A stretch of 53,141 bases of DNA from Streptomyces flaveus (GCF_014647675.1 NZ_BMPQ01000008.1:31385-84525); one strand, 5' to 3'; shown: positions 1 to 8,511, counted from the stretch's first letter. A program made the numbers and translations. Notes: generated from the sequence alone by a model not told the origin.

Positions 1-1050
1 GGGCCCCCCGCCGTGCCGCCCTGTGCCCGCGCCGACGGGGACCGGCGGATCATGCGCCGGCGGAGGCGGCACGGCGGGCCTGGCAGCAGCCCCGACGTCG
101 GGCGCGCCCCGCCCGCCACTACGGCCACCGCCGGACGACGGCTTCGCCGGCGGACGCCCCCCTCGCCGGGTCTCGATCAGGCTCACGGCCCGCTCGGGCA
201 GCCACGCGGACGCCGTACCACTGTCGTCGGAGCCGGAGCCGAACAGATGCGGGGCGAGCTGGGCCTGGAGGTCGGCCGGGTTGGGGCGGGCCGTGGCCTC
301 CATCTGCATACAGGACTCGATCAGCGGGCGCAGTTCCTCCGGGAGGCCTTCGAGGTCCGGGCCCTCCCTGAGGAGCATGAAGACGGTCTCGACGGGGTTC
401 GCGCCGTGGAAGGGGGCGTGGCCGGTGGCGGCGAACACGAGCATCGAGCCGAGCGAGAAGACATCGCTCGCGCCGGTCACGCTGCGTGAGTCCTTGGCCT
501 GCTCGGGCGACATATAGGCGGGGGTGCCCACGGCGACGTTGGTCATCGTCAGCCGGGTGTTGGAGACACCGGACGCGATACCGAAGTCGATCACGCGCGG
601 CCCGTCCTCGACCACCAGCACATTGGACGGCTTGAGGTCCCGGTGCACGAGCCCGGCACCATGGATGGACTGGAGCGCCTCCGCGACGCCCGCCGCCAGC
701 CAGCGCACCGCCTGGGCCGGCATCGGCCCGCACTCGGTCACTATCTCCTCGAGCGAGGGCGCGGGCACGAACGCGGTGGCCAGCCACGGCACGGCCGCGC
801 GCGGGTCGGCGTCGACCACGGCCGCCGTGTAGAAGCCGGACACGGCACGGGCCGCCTCGACCTCGCGCGCGAAGCGGACCCGGAACAGCTGGTCCTCGGC
901 CAGTTCCGTACGGACCGTCTTGATCGCCACCCGCCGGCCCGAAGCCGAGCGCGCCAGATAGACCAGCCCCATGCCGCCGGCACCCAGCCGTCCCAGCACC
1001 TCGAACGGCCCGATCCGCCGCGGATCGTGCTGCGTCAGCTGATCCACCAC
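1..1050 (-). CDS. Serine/threonine protein kinase, C-terminus beyond the window
   Basis: This is a Hanks-type (PknB-like) kinase that phosphorylates Ser/Thr of partner proteins. Reading leftward from GTG 1050 (preceded by GGGAGGTGG) it shows the glycine loop LGAGGMG at residues 22-28, the ATP-anchoring Lys44 in VAIK, the catalytic loop HRDLKPSN from residue 136, a DFGIA magnesium loop and the activation segment GTPAYMSPEQA. The frame stays open to base 1 (350 codons). The last part is Pro/Gly/Ala-rich, as in the linker of bacterial receptor kinases, so a membrane segment and sensor domain may follow outside the window. The substrate is unknown and the immediate neighbours give no hint. Confidence 0.95.
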   Translation of the reverse strand, partial: MVDQLTQHDPRRIGPFEVLGRLGAGGMGLVYLARSASGRRVAIKTVRTELAEDQLFRVRFAREVEAARAVSGFYTAAVVDADPRAAVPWLATAFVPAPSLEEIVTECGPMPAQAVRWLAAGVAEALQSIHGAGLVHRDLKPSNVLVVEDGPRVIDFGIASGVSNTRLTMTNVAVGTPAYMSPEQAKDSRSVTGASDVFSLGSMLVFAATGHAPFHGANPVETVFMLLREGPDLEGLPEELRPLIESCMQMEATARPNPADLQAQLAPHLFGSGSDDSGTASAWLPERAVSLIETRRGGRPPAKPSSGGGRSGGRGAPDVGAAARPAVPPPPAHDPPVPVGAGTGRHGGGP

Positions 1051-1215
1051 TTGCCTGCCACCTCCCCGTACGCGGCTGTGTTTCCAGCCACTGCGCAGCG
1101 TCTCACCACCGAACCGCTCCGGCGGCACGCACTCCGATTCTTCCTGGCCCGGCCATCGGTTGCGAACCCGGGGCCGGACCTGGATGTCTCGGGGCGTTCC
1201 AGGACAAAAGCATCC

Positions 1216-1476
1216 TCAGCATTGGAGCACCGCGAAAGACGCCCCTTGATTGTCGGTGACGACCGCCACACTCCCGTACGACGTGTCGAAGGGCAGCGCC
1301 TGGATTCGGCCGCCCAGTCGCCTCACCGTACCGAGTGCGGCGTCACAGTCCTCCACCTGGAAGTGGACGAGGAAGGGGAATCCGGGCGTCGAGCCGGCAG
1401 GGGACGCCCTCCCCGAAACCGGCGTCGGCGGCAGACGGCCTGAATTCGGCCATACCGCCCAAGCTAATCGCCTTCC
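1216..1476 (-). pseudogene. Remnant of a glyoxalase/VOC-fold protein (C-terminal half)
   Basis: The last 55 or so residues read like the end of a vicinal-oxygen-chelate protein: LVHFQVEDCDAA, then LGGRIQALPFD, then VVTDNQGASFAVLQC and a stop. The first half of such a domain (another 60 or more residues) is missing. The frame runs upstream into Pro/Arg-rich sequence and the only ATG (1566) lies inside the divergent TetR gene. I therefore call it a truncated remnant. A short functional protein from an internal start cannot be excluded. Confidence 0.5.
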
Positions 1477-1554
1477 GCGCATCCCGCAGAGCAGTTGCAC
1501 CCCATTTGCAGTCGGCCGAATCGCGCCCCGATCACCCCTCGGTAAGCTGACGTC

Positions 1555-2202
1555 ATGACAGGACAAGTGCGTACCGTCGACGGCCGAGTGGCCGGACGGC
1601 GTGGGCAGGCGACTCGGCAGAAGCTGCTCGACTGCCTCAGCGAGATGCTCAGCTCGTCGCCCTACCGGGATGTCAAAGTCATTGACGTCGCGCGGAAAGC
1701 GGGCACGTCACCGGCGACCTTCTATCAGTACTTCCCGGACGTCGAGGGCGCCGTCCTGGAGATCGCCGAGCAAATGGCCGCGGAGGGCGCCGGGTTGACC
1801 GAGTTGCTCGAGGGACGTTCCTGGGCCGGCAAGGCGGGCTGGCAGACGGCCCAGGAACTCGTCGACGGCTTCCTCGACTTCTGGCGCAAAAACGATGCCA
1901 TCCTGCGCGTCGTCGACCTGGGCGCCGCCGAGGGGGACAAACGGTTCTACAAGATCCGTATGAAGATCCTGAACTCCGTGAACAACTCCCTTACGAACAC
2001 GGTCAAGGAGCTCCAGGCCAAGGGCAAGGTCGACAAGGACGTGAGCCCGGCGGCGATGGCCGGTTCGATCGTCGCGATGCTCGCGGCGGTGGCCTCGCAC
2101 CAGAAGGGCTTCCAGTCCTGGGGCGTCAAGCAGGCCGAACTCAAGCCGAATCTGGCCCTGTTGGTACATATGGGCGTGACCGGCAAGAAGCCGACTAGAT
2201 AG
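1555..2202 (+). CDS. TetR-family transcriptional regulator (candidate master regulator of the acyl-CoA gene set)
   Basis: A 215-residue protein with an N-terminal TetR helix-turn-helix at about residues 18-65 (VIDVARKAGTSPATFYQYFPD) and an all-helical ligand domain. The start ATG 1555 sits in AGCTGACGTCATGAC with no ribosome site; TAAGCT at 1544 could be the -10 of a leaderless transcript. It lies convergent to the DUF385-acyl-CoA dehydrogenase pair, the first members of the gene set that carries the TGACGGnCCGTCA palindrome. By position and family it is the best candidate to bind that palindrome, with an acyl-CoA as likely inducer. No full copy of the palindrome was found at its own promoter. 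The family call is firm; the regulon assignment is inference. Confidence 0.9.
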   Translation: MTGQVRTVDGRVAGRRGQATRQKLLDCLSEMLSSSPYRDVKVIDVARKAGTSPATFYQYFPDVEGAVLEIAEQMAAEGAGLTELLEGRSWAGKAGWQTAQELVDGFLDFWRKNDAILRVVDLGAAEGDKRFYKIRMKILNSVNNSLTNTVKELQAKGKVDKDVSPAAMAGSIVAMLAAVASHQKGFQSWGVKQAELKPNLALLVHMGVTGKKPTR

Positions 2203-2425
2203 GTCATTCTGGTATCTGTTTGTTAGTTGTCAGTACGGTTTGGTACCCCCCACTGGCCCTCCACGCTTTCGTAGGCCCAAATCCTGTCAGGCAGACGGCA
2301 GTTCACTTCGGAGCTCGTTCCGGTGGACTGCCGTCCGTCGCGTTACGAGGCCGTCGGCGTCGTACGGGCCCCTCAGGCGTCGTACGGCCGTCGGCTCGTC
2401 CGGCCCGTCGGCGCCGTCCGGCCTG

Positions 2426-2902
2426 TCAACGTCGTACGAGCCGGAAGAGCCGTATCTCGCGAGCGACCCGTGCCTGGTACGTCGCGTACGGCGGCCAGAA
2501 GTCCAGCAGCGCTTTCCACACCGTGTCCCGTTCCTCGCCCCGCAGGAGATGGGCGGTGACCGAGATGTCCCTGCCCTTCCAGTTGATCTCCGCGTCGGGG
2601 TGGGCGAGGAGGTTGGCGGTCCAGGCGGGATGATCCGTACGCCCGAAGTTGGAGCCGATGAGAATCCAGGTTCCGTCGCTTTCCGGCATGCAGGCGAGCG
2701 GCGTACGCCGGGGCAGTCCGCTCTTCGCCCCGCGCGCCGTGAGGATGACGCCGGGCAGCAGCTGGGCGCTGAGCAGGACCTTTCCACGGGTGAGCCGGTG
2801 TACGGCGCGGTCGAGCGCGGGGACGACGCGTGGAGCGATCCGTGCGAAGGCCCGCGTCGAGGACACCTTCTGCACCACCCGGACTCCTATCGAAACGGCC
2901 AT
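2426..2902 (-). CDS. Nitroreductase/deazaflavin-dependent (DUF385, Ddn-like) protein
   Basis: A 158-residue protein of the F420-dependent split-barrel family: LTARGAKSGLPRRTPL, then WILIGSNFGRTDHPAW, then NLLAHPDAEINWKG. These are the hallmark motifs of Ddn-like F420H2-dependent reductases, several of which act on steroids, quinones or enones. Its ATG overlaps the upstream acyl-CoA dehydrogenase stop by one base (TGATG), so translation is coupled and the two genes form one operon under the operator at 4140. A role in reducing an unsaturated intermediate of the same pathway is plausible but not shown. Confidence 0.88.
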   Translation of the reverse strand: MAVSIGVRVVQKVSSTRAFARIAPRVVPALDRAVHRLTRGKVLLSAQLLPGVILTARGAKSGLPRRTPLACMPESDGTWILIGSNFGRTDHPAWTANLLAHPDAEINWKGRDISVTAHLLRGEERDTVWKALLDFWPPYATYQARVAREIRLFRLVRR

Positions 2903-4101
2903 CAGACCGCCACCTCCCCGCCGCCGAACAGCCGCGCTTCCTCGGCCGCGTACGCCCGCAGCCGGTGCACGGGCCCGAAGAGCAGCTCGTCGCCGGCCGC
3001 CCGCTTGAAGTACAGATGCGCCTCGTGTTCCCAGGTGAACCCGATCCCACCGTGCAACTGCACACCCTCGGACGCGGTGGCGCGCAACGCCTCGAGAGCC
3101 TGCGCGAGCGCGAGCGGACCCACGCGCTCGTCGCTCGCGGCCGTCGCCCAGGCCGCGTAGTAGGCGGCCGAGCGGGCCGCCTGGACCTGCACATACAGGT
3201 CGGCCAGCCGGTGCTTGACCGCCTGGAACGACCCGATCGCCCGCCCGAACTGCTCCCGCTGCTTGACGTATTCGACGGTCCGCTCCAGTACGCGATCGGC
3301 TCCGCCGACGGCTTCGGCGGCGAGGACGGCGGCGGCGGTGTCCCCGACGCGGGCCAACACAGACAGCACGGACAGCACGTCCGCGTCCTGGTGGCCCAGC
3401 AACTCCGCGTCCACATCCCGGAGTTGGAGGCGGGCCTGCGGGCGGGTCGCGTCGAGGGACGTCTGCCGCATGCGTACGAGCCCGTCGGCCCCTGCCCGTA
3501 CGAGGAACAGCAGCGTGCGGGAACGGGAGAACCCACCGCTGTGCGCGGCCACGACCAGCAACCCCGCACTGTGCCCGTCCAGCACCTGATCGACCTGCCC
3601 GTAGAGCCGCCAGGCGCCGTCTTCCGAGCGCTTGGCCTGTACGCCCCCCGCCCGGCCCCCGCCCGCCCAGTCGCCGTGGTTGTCGCCGGTCAGGCCGAGG
3701 GCGGTGGCGAGACATGTGCCCGGTACGGCGAGGGCGGCGGTGAGGGCGCCGGAGGCGAGGCGCGGGAGGAGGTTGCTTCGCTGCTCCTCGGTGCCGAGGG
3801 CGAGCAGCAGCGGCGCGGCCAGGACGGTGGTCGCGAGCAGGGGCGAGGGAGCGAGCACCCGGCCCGTCTCCTCGCAGGCGAGGGCGAGCTCGGTCACTGA
3901 GCAGCCGACACCGCCGTACGCCTCCGGAAGCGCGAGTCCGGGCAGGCCGAGCTGTTCGGCGAGGGTGGTCCACAGCGCGGGGTCGTGCCCGGCCGGGGTG
4001 TCGACGGCGGCCCGCAGTTCCTCCGCACCGCAGCGCTTGTGCAGCAGCTCGCGCAGGGTACGGCGGATCTCGTCCTGTTCGGCGGTGAAGCGGGCGTCCA
4101 T
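2902..4101 (-). CDS. Acyl-CoA dehydrogenase, FadE type (probable catalytic subunit)
   Basis: A 399-residue member of the acyl-CoA dehydrogenase family, which forms the alpha,beta double bond of acyl-CoA with FAD. It begins MDARFTAEQDEIRRTLRELL, with LPEAYGGVG and a C-terminal helical domain containing YVKQREQFGRAIGSFQAVKH and HGGIGFTWEHEAHLYFKRA. The Glu in FTWE sits where related proteins of actinobacterial steroid side-chain heterotetramers carry the catalytic base. The central FAD-binding part is degenerate, as in the catalytic subunit of such pairs. I chose ATG 4101 over ATG 4128 because GGAGGTGGCC lies just upstream. It is first in an operon with the DUF385 gene. Confidence 0.9.
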   Translation of the reverse strand: MDARFTAEQDEIRRTLRELLHKRCGAEELRAAVDTPAGHDPALWTTLAEQLGLPGLALPEAYGGVGCSVTELALACEETGRVLAPSPLLATTVLAAPLLLALGTEEQRSNLLPRLASGALTAALAVPGTCLATALGLTGDNHGDWAGGGRAGGVQAKRSEDGAWRLYGQVDQVLDGHSAGLLVVAAHSGGFSRSRTLLFLVRAGADGLVRMRQTSLDATRPQARLQLRDVDAELLGHQDADVLSVLSVLARVGDTAAAVLAAEAVGGADRVLERTVEYVKQREQFGRAIGSFQAVKHRLADLYVQVQAARSAAYYAAWATAASDERVGPLALAQALEALRATASEGVQLHGGIGFTWEHEAHLYFKRAAGDELLFGPVHRLRAYAAEEARLFGGGEVAV

Positions 4102-4137
4102 GGCCACCTCCGGGACGACGGCCTGCAAGTGATGTGA

Positions 4138-4154
4138 TCTGACGGTCCGTCATG
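4138..4154. promoter_or_regulatory. Operator palindrome, site 1 (acyl-CoA dehydrogenase promoter)
   Basis: TGACGGTCCGTCA at 4140-4152 is a perfect inverted repeat around T4146. It lies about 40 bp upstream of the acyl-CoA dehydrogenase start at 4101 on the minus strand. The same 13 bases recur exactly at 16903-16915. Likely a TetR-type operator. Confidence 0.8.
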
Positions 4155-4210
4155 TTAGGGCGGCGAGGCGGGGATGCCCAGAGGCACGACACCTGCCACT
4201 TCCCTCCGTA

Positions 4211-4227
4211 TCTGATGTACCGTCAGA
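4211..4227. promoter_or_regulatory. Operator palindrome, site 2 (Ltp promoter)
   Basis: TCTGATGTACCGTCAGA keeps the outer TCTGA/TCAGA arms and the CCGTCA half. It ends three bases before ATG 4231, so a repressor bound here would cover the transcription start. Its centre is 73 bp from site 1, giving each of the two divergent genes its own operator. Confidence 0.8.
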
Positions 4228-4230
4228 TTC

Positions 4231-5403
4231 ATGGTCATGGGAGCCCGGAGGAAAGTAGCCGTCGTCGGCGTGGCCCTCTCGGACTGCGGCCGTGTGGACG
4301 ACGCGACCCCGTACGCGCTGCACGCCCAGGCGGCCCGCCGCGCCGTGGCCGACTCGGGCCTGGACCGGTCATTGGTGGACGGCTTCGCCTCGGCGGGCCT
4401 GGGCACCCTGGCCCCCGTCGAGGTCGCCGAGTACCTGGGCCTGCGCCCCACCTGGGTCGACTCGACCTCGGTCGGCGGCTCGACCTGGGAGGTCATGGCG
4501 GCCCACGCGGCGGACGCGATCGCCGCCGGGCACGCGAACGCGGTCCTGCTGGTGTACGGGTCCACGGCCCGCGCGGACATCAAGGCGGGCCGTCGTACCG
4601 GGAACCTGTCGTTCGGCGCACGGGGTCCGCTGCAGTTCGAGGTCCCGTACGGGCACACCCTGATCGCCAAGTACGCCATGGCCGCCCGCCGCCATATGCA
4701 CCAGTACGGGACGACCCTGGAACAGCTGGCCTCCGTGGCCGTCCAGGCGCGGGCGAACGCCGCGCTGAACGACGAGGCGATGTTCCGCGATCCGATCACG
4801 GTCGAGGACGTCCTGTCCGGCCCGATGATCGCGGACCCCTTCACCAAGCTCCACTGCTGCATACGTTCCGACGGGGGCGCGGCTGTTCTTCTGGCGGCGG
4901 AGGAGTACGTACGCGACTGCCGTACGCCCCCCGTCTGGATCCTCGGCACCGGCGAACACGTCTCCCACACCACCATGTCCGAGTGGCCGGACTTCACGGT
5001 GTCCCCGGCGGCGGTGAGCGGAAAGCTGGCGTTCGAGCGAGCGGGAGTCCGCCCGGAGGAGGTGGACGTGGCCCAGCTCTACGACGCCTTCACGTACATG
5101 ACGCTCGTAACGCTGGAGGACCTGGGCTTCTGCGAGAAGGGCGAGGGCGGCGCGTTCGTCGAGAAGGGCCGACTGATGGTGGGCGGGGACCTGCCGGTGA
5201 ACACGGACGGAGGCGGGCTGTCGGCCCAACACCCGGGCATGCGGGGGCTGTTCTTGCTGGTGGAGGCGGTGCGGCAGTTGCGGGGGGAGGCGGGGGCGCG
5301 TCAAGTCCGGCGGAGAGATGGGGAGTTGCCCCAGCTGGCCGTCGCGTCCGGCACGGGTGGGTGGTTCTGCTCGTCGGGGACGGTGGTGCTGGGGCGGGGG
5401 TAA
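4231..5403 (+). CDS. Lipid-transfer protein / thiolase-fold aldolase (SCPx/Ltp2-like)
   Basis: A 390-residue thiolase-superfamily protein: KVAVVGVALSDCG at the N-terminus, VDSTSVGGSTWEVM where thiolases have the nucleophilic Cys, then AQLYDAFTYM, LEDLGFCEKGEGGAFVEKG and GGGLSAQHPG. The active-site Cys is replaced, as in Ltp2-type proteins, which are not thiolases but retro-aldolases that release propionyl-CoA from a steroid side chain together with a DUF35 protein. A DUF35 gene with the same operator lies at 8887-9306. The start follows the operator at 4211-4227 by three bases and has no ribosome site, suggesting a leaderless mRNA; ATG 4237 is an alternative. The aldolase function is inferred from family and context. 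Confidence 0.88.
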   Translation: MVMGARRKVAVVGVALSDCGRVDDATPYALHAQAARRAVADSGLDRSLVDGFASAGLGTLAPVEVAEYLGLRPTWVDSTSVGGSTWEVMAAHAADAIAAGHANAVLLVYGSTARADIKAGRRTGNLSFGARGPLQFEVPYGHTLIAKYAMAARRHMHQYGTTLEQLASVAVQARANAALNDEAMFRDPITVEDVLSGPMIADPFTKLHCCIRSDGGAAVLLAAEEYVRDCRTPPVWILGTGEHVSHTTMSEWPDFTVSPAAVSGKLAFERAGVRPEEVDVAQLYDAFTYMTLVTLEDLGFCEKGEGGAFVEKGRLMVGGDLPVNTDGGGLSAQHPGMRGLFLLVEAVRQLRGEAGARQVRRRDGELPQLAVASGTGGWFCSSGTVVLGRG

Positions 5404-5526
5404 GGGTCGGGCGAACTCCTCGTTCGGGTGAACCGGGGGTGATCCACACTCCGAGGGTTACCGCGTGCATTAACTCTGCCCATGGCTCAGTCGGCACCCG
5501 GCCGAGCTGGACACGAGGGAGAGCGA

Positions 5527-5865
5527 ATGAACGCGGCCAGCTGGGAGGAAGTCAAGCGCCGGGTGGACGAGCAGCGGAAGGCTGCGGGGATCCCGGTGCG
5601 GTCGCCCGAGGAGAAGCAGGCCGACAGGGAGCGGCTCCTCACCGAAGTGTGGGCCTACAAGCTCGCCGAGATCCGTCGTGAGCAGGGCCTCACCCAACGG
5701 GACATCGCCGACTCGATGGGGGTCTCCACGCCGCGGATCTCGGCGATCGAGCACGGCGAGATCGACCGTACGGAGGTGGCCACCCTGCGCGCCTACGTAC
5801 GTGCCCTGGGCGGCGAGCTCCGGGTGGTGGCGGACTTCGGGGGTGCCGCGTACACGGTCGGCTGA
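5527..5865 (+). CDS. XRE-family helix-turn-helix protein (HigA-like, no toxin partner seen)
   Basis: A 112-residue protein with a C-terminal XRE helix-turn-helix: LAEIRREQGLTQRDIADSMG, then STPRISAIEHGEID. This layout (coiled N-terminus, HTH, then YVRALGGELRVVADFG) is typical of HigA-type antitoxins of RelE/HigB modules. ATG 5527 was chosen because GGGAGAGCGA precedes it. The 123 bp upstream and the next gene do not encode a RelE-like toxin, so it is solitary here. It may regulate genes elsewhere or be the survivor of a lost module. Confidence 0.85.
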   Translation: MNAASWEEVKRRVDEQRKAAGIPVRSPEEKQADRERLLTEVWAYKLAEIRREQGLTQRDIADSMGVSTPRISAIEHGEIDRTEVATLRAYVRALGGELRVVADFGGAAYTVG

Positions 5866-6010
5866 GCCACGGCTGCCGGAGCGCTGATGGCCGAGGGCCG
5901 CATCTGCGGGTGTGGCTCACACATGTCGAAATACCGAGCAGTACGGGGCACGCTGACTCAGACGAGAATTGTCCGCACTGTCCGCATCCTGGAAGCCGGA
6001 GGAGACCGAC

Positions 6011-6436
6011 ATGGCCCTGAGTCGCGAAGAGCGTGAGCAGTTCCTGGCCGAGCCGCACGTCGCCGCGTTCGCGGTGGATGGCGGGGAGGGACGGGGTCCG
6101 GTCACCGTGCCGGTCTGGTACCAGTACGAATCCGACGGCACCGTATGGATCCTGATCGGGCTCGATTCCCGCAAGAACCGGCTGCTCGGCACGGCGGGCC
6201 GGTTCTCCCTGCTGGTCGACCGGCTCGAACCCACCATCCGGTACGTGTCGGTCGAGGGGCCGGTCATCGACACGACCCCCGCCACCATCGAGCACCTCCG
6301 GGAACTCGCCGCCCGTTACCTCCCGCCCGACAAGGTCGACGGCTACGTCGACTTCGCCTGGAAGGAGCACGGCGAGCAGGTGATCGTTCGCATGCGCCCC
6401 GAGCACTGGTTGTCGTCGGACCTCGGTTCGGTCTGA
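6011..6436 (+). CDS. PPOX-class F420/FMN-dependent split-barrel protein
   Basis: A 141-residue protein of the pyridoxamine-oxidase-like split-barrel fold: MALSREEREQFLAEPHVAAF, GPVTVPVWYQYESDGTVWIL, SRKNRLLGTAGRFSLLVDR, and a C-terminal MRPEHWLSSDLG. These motifs match the actinobacterial F420-binding or FMN-binding PPOX class. GGAGGAGACCGAC directly precedes ATG 6011, so the short start is preferred over ATG 5969. It is monocistronic as far as visible; the substrate is unknown. Confidence 0.88.
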   Translation: MALSREEREQFLAEPHVAAFAVDGGEGRGPVTVPVWYQYESDGTVWILIGLDSRKNRLLGTAGRFSLLVDRLEPTIRYVSVEGPVIDTTPATIEHLRELAARYLPPDKVDGYVDFAWKEHGEQVIVRMRPEHWLSSDLGSV

Positions 6437-6499
6437 GGCGCGTCACGTATACGGGACATCACGTACGGGTCATCGCGCACGGAAGTCACGTACGGAACG

Positions 6500-7369
6500 T
6501 CATGCATGGAACGTGTGCGTGGCGAAGTCCCGTACCGGCCGATAGCCGATCCGCTGATACAGCGCGTTGCTGGTCGGATTGGCGAGGTCTGTGAAGAGCA
6601 GCACCTCGTCGGCGCCCGCGGCGAGCGCGGCGCGGCTGACCGCGGCGGTGGCGGCACTCGCGTAACCGCGGCCTCGCAGCGCGGGCGGGGTGTAGACGGG
6701 CGCGACGCGGATCTGCCCGGCGACCTTCGGGATGGCGCCCGCCATCGCGACGGGCGTGCCGTCCGGCGTCTCCCAGAACGTGATGCCGCCGTGGGCGATA
6801 CGACCCTCGGCCCAGCGGTCCGGGTCGCGGTTGGCCTTTTGGCCGGTCGCCGCGCCGAACTCGGCGTGCCACCGTGCGACCAGCCCGTGGTCGTCCCCGG
6901 TGGCGAGCCTCGCCCTGCCGGGCGGGGCCGGCTCGGGTGGTGTGAGCGTGCCGAGCCGGTAGAGCCGCTGGTTCGTCGTGGGCTGGGCGGTGGCTCCGGT
7001 ACGGCGTTCCCAGGCGGTCGCGAAGGCCGCGGCCGTGTCGGCGAGGCCGTTGACGCCGGGGAGTGGATGACCTGCCTCCGAGAGCCGCGCGGCGAGCGCG
7101 TCGGCGGCCTCGCGGGTGGTGGCGGTCAGGTTCAGTGGGTGCGGAGGTGTCCGCAGGGCGGTGGCCCGCACGGCACCGTCCCGGTCCGTGAGCCAGGCGA
7201 AGTGCGGCGGCTCCGGCCCGAAGGTGGCCGAGCCCGATCTGCCCAGCGCGTCGGTGACCGTCAACTGCACGGTGTGCAGGGCGGGTTCCGAGCGCAGGAA
7301 GCTCCCGGCGCGGTCGAGGAAGACCTCGAGGTCACGGGTGAGATGCCAGTCGGGCGAAACGGAAGCCAT
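6500..7369 (-). CDS. GNAT-family N-acetyltransferase
   Basis: A 289-residue protein with a C-terminal GNAT acetyltransferase domain. The acetyl-CoA loop is in VYTPPALRGRGYASAATAAV, followed by the strand EVLLFTDLANPTSNALYQRI and GYRPVRDFATHTFHA. The N-terminal half (about residues 1-150) is a degenerate second GNAT-like region of unknown role. ATG 7369 (MASVSPDWHL) is preferred to ATG 7399 by comparison with the typical domain start, though no strong ribosome site is seen. It ends convergent to the PPOX-class gene. The acceptor substrate is not deducible. Confidence 0.88.
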   Translation of the reverse strand: MASVSPDWHLTRDLEVFLDRAGSFLRSEPALHTVQLTVTDALGRSGSATFGPEPPHFAWLTDRDGAVRATALRTPPHPLNLTATTREAADALAARLSEAGHPLPGVNGLADTAAAFATAWERRTGATAQPTTNQRLYRLGTLTPPEPAPPGRARLATGDDHGLVARWHAEFGAATGQKANRDPDRWAEGRIAHGGITFWETPDGTPVAMAGAIPKVAGQIRVAPVYTPPALRGRGYASAATAAVSRAALAAGADEVLLFTDLANPTSNALYQRIGYRPVRDFATHTFHA

Positions 7370-7604
7370 GCGCAATGGTCCCGTGGACCGCCCCGCCACG
7401 CTCGCGATTTATTCGAGTTTGCTGCGCGATGTCCGCCCGGTCACTCCAGCCGACCTGCTTTTCTGCTGGGGGTCCGGGGGCCCGCGGCGAAGCCGCTGAT
7501 GTTATGGCCCCGGGAAAACGCAGCACTCCGGGCCCGAGTCGCCGCTTGCCCGGCATGCGGCCGCCCGTGACCGGCAGGATGCTCCGTCGCGCGATACTCG
7601 CCCT

Positions 7605-8261
7605 ATGGAAACGGATCTTCACGAGCTTCTGCGTTCCCTGCGCGTGTGGGACACCGAGTTGCCCGTCTTCGACCCGGCCGAGGCGCCCGAGGAGCCGCTG
7701 CCCCTCTTCGCGCGGTGGCTCGCACAAGCCGTGACGGCCGGGCAGACCGAGCCGCACACGATGTCGCTCGCGACGTCGGACGAGGACGGTCTGCCCGACG
7801 TCCGCACGGTGATGCTGCACGGCGCCGACGCGAACGGCTGGTCCTTCGCCACCCACGCCACCAGCCGCAAGGGCCGCCACCTGGCCACCCGCCCCTACGC
7901 GGCCCTCGGCTTCTACTGGCCGGCCCAGGGCCGCCAGGTACGCGTACGCGGCCCGGTGACGCCCGCTTCACCGGAGGAGTCCCAGGCAGACCTGCACGCC
8001 CGCTCGACCGGCTCCCTGGCGGCGGCTCTGGTCGGCCACCAGAGCGAAGTGCTGGACTCCGTCGGGGAGTTGGCGCGCGCGTCGGAGTCCGCCTGGGAGC
8101 GGGCGCAACGGGAGCCGGAGGCCCAGGCTCCGTCCTGGACCTTGTACCTGGTCCGGCCGGACGAGGTGGAGTTCTTCCAGGGTGACGCCCGGCGACGGCA
8201 CGTACGGCTCGACTATCGCCGTACGGAGGAGGGTTGGGCCAGGCAACTGCTGTGGCCGTGA
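7605..8261 (+). CDS. Pyridoxamine 5'-phosphate oxidase family protein (PdxH paralogue)
   Basis: A 218-residue PdxH-like protein: PHTMSLATSDEDGLPDVRTVML (FMN-binding strand), FATHATSRKGRHLATRPYAAL, FYWPAQGRQVRVRGPVTPAS, and a C-terminal RLDYRRTEEGWARQLLWP resembling the PdxH dimerisation tail. It therefore probably binds FMN and may oxidise pyridoxamine or pyridoxine phosphate. The N-terminal substrate region and the Gln/Arg pattern differ from a standard PdxH, so I call it a paralogue. Its last 57 coding bases belong to a 62-bp perfect repeat found again at 9840-9901. Confidence 0.85.
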   Translation: METDLHELLRSLRVWDTELPVFDPAEAPEEPLPLFARWLAQAVTAGQTEPHTMSLATSDEDGLPDVRTVMLHGADANGWSFATHATSRKGRHLATRPYAALGFYWPAQGRQVRVRGPVTPASPEESQADLHARSTGSLAAALVGHQSEVLDSVGELARASESAWERAQREPEAQAPSWTLYLVRPDEVEFFQGDARRRHVRLDYRRTEEGWARQLLWP

Positions 8262-8266
8262 GGACC
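8205..8266. repeat. 62-bp direct repeat X, copy A (3' end of the PdxH-like gene)
   Basis: Bases 8205-8266 are identical to 9840-9901. Copy A is the native one, continuous with the PdxH-like frame. Homology stops at 8266, where the truncated vapC begins on the other strand. Confidence 0.95.
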
Positions 8267-8511
8267 ACCGCCGCCAAAGTGCCGTATCTGGCAGCAGCGT
8301 CCCCGTCGAACGGCAGGGGGTCGAAGTCGGCGACCGCGACTCCCAGCTTCTCCATGCAGGCCGCTCTCGCAGCGGGGTTCTTGGCCATGGCCACACCCTG
8401 CTGCAACTCGGCGAATGTCACGGCGGTGAGCTCCGGCGCAGCGGGAAGGTCCTCCGAGCTGAGCACACCCAGATCGATGTAGGTACAGGTATCGAGGACG
8501 CCTTGGGGCGA
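8267..8511 (-). pseudogene. Broken VapC-type PIN-domain toxin
   Basis: Downstream of the antitoxin the minus strand reads VLDTCTYIDLGVL, PELTAVTFAELQQGV, then FDGDAAARYGTLAAVV, the first two thirds of a PIN-domain toxin. It is damaged twice. First, there is no usable start: CTGATCGTC is separated from the GTCCTCGATACC coding continuation by ten bases (GCCCCAAGGC) that shift frame. Second, homology ends exactly at the border of repeat X (8266/8267), so the C-terminal catalytic Asp region (DxLIAATA in the family) is missing. GTG 8466 could start a shorter product, but without the first acidic residue. Confidence 0.7.

Noticed and set aside
2426..4192. Single 588-codon frame joining DUF385 with upstream sequence
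   Set aside because: Only its last 158 residues are a real domain; the rest is a shadow of the acyl-CoA dehydrogenase.
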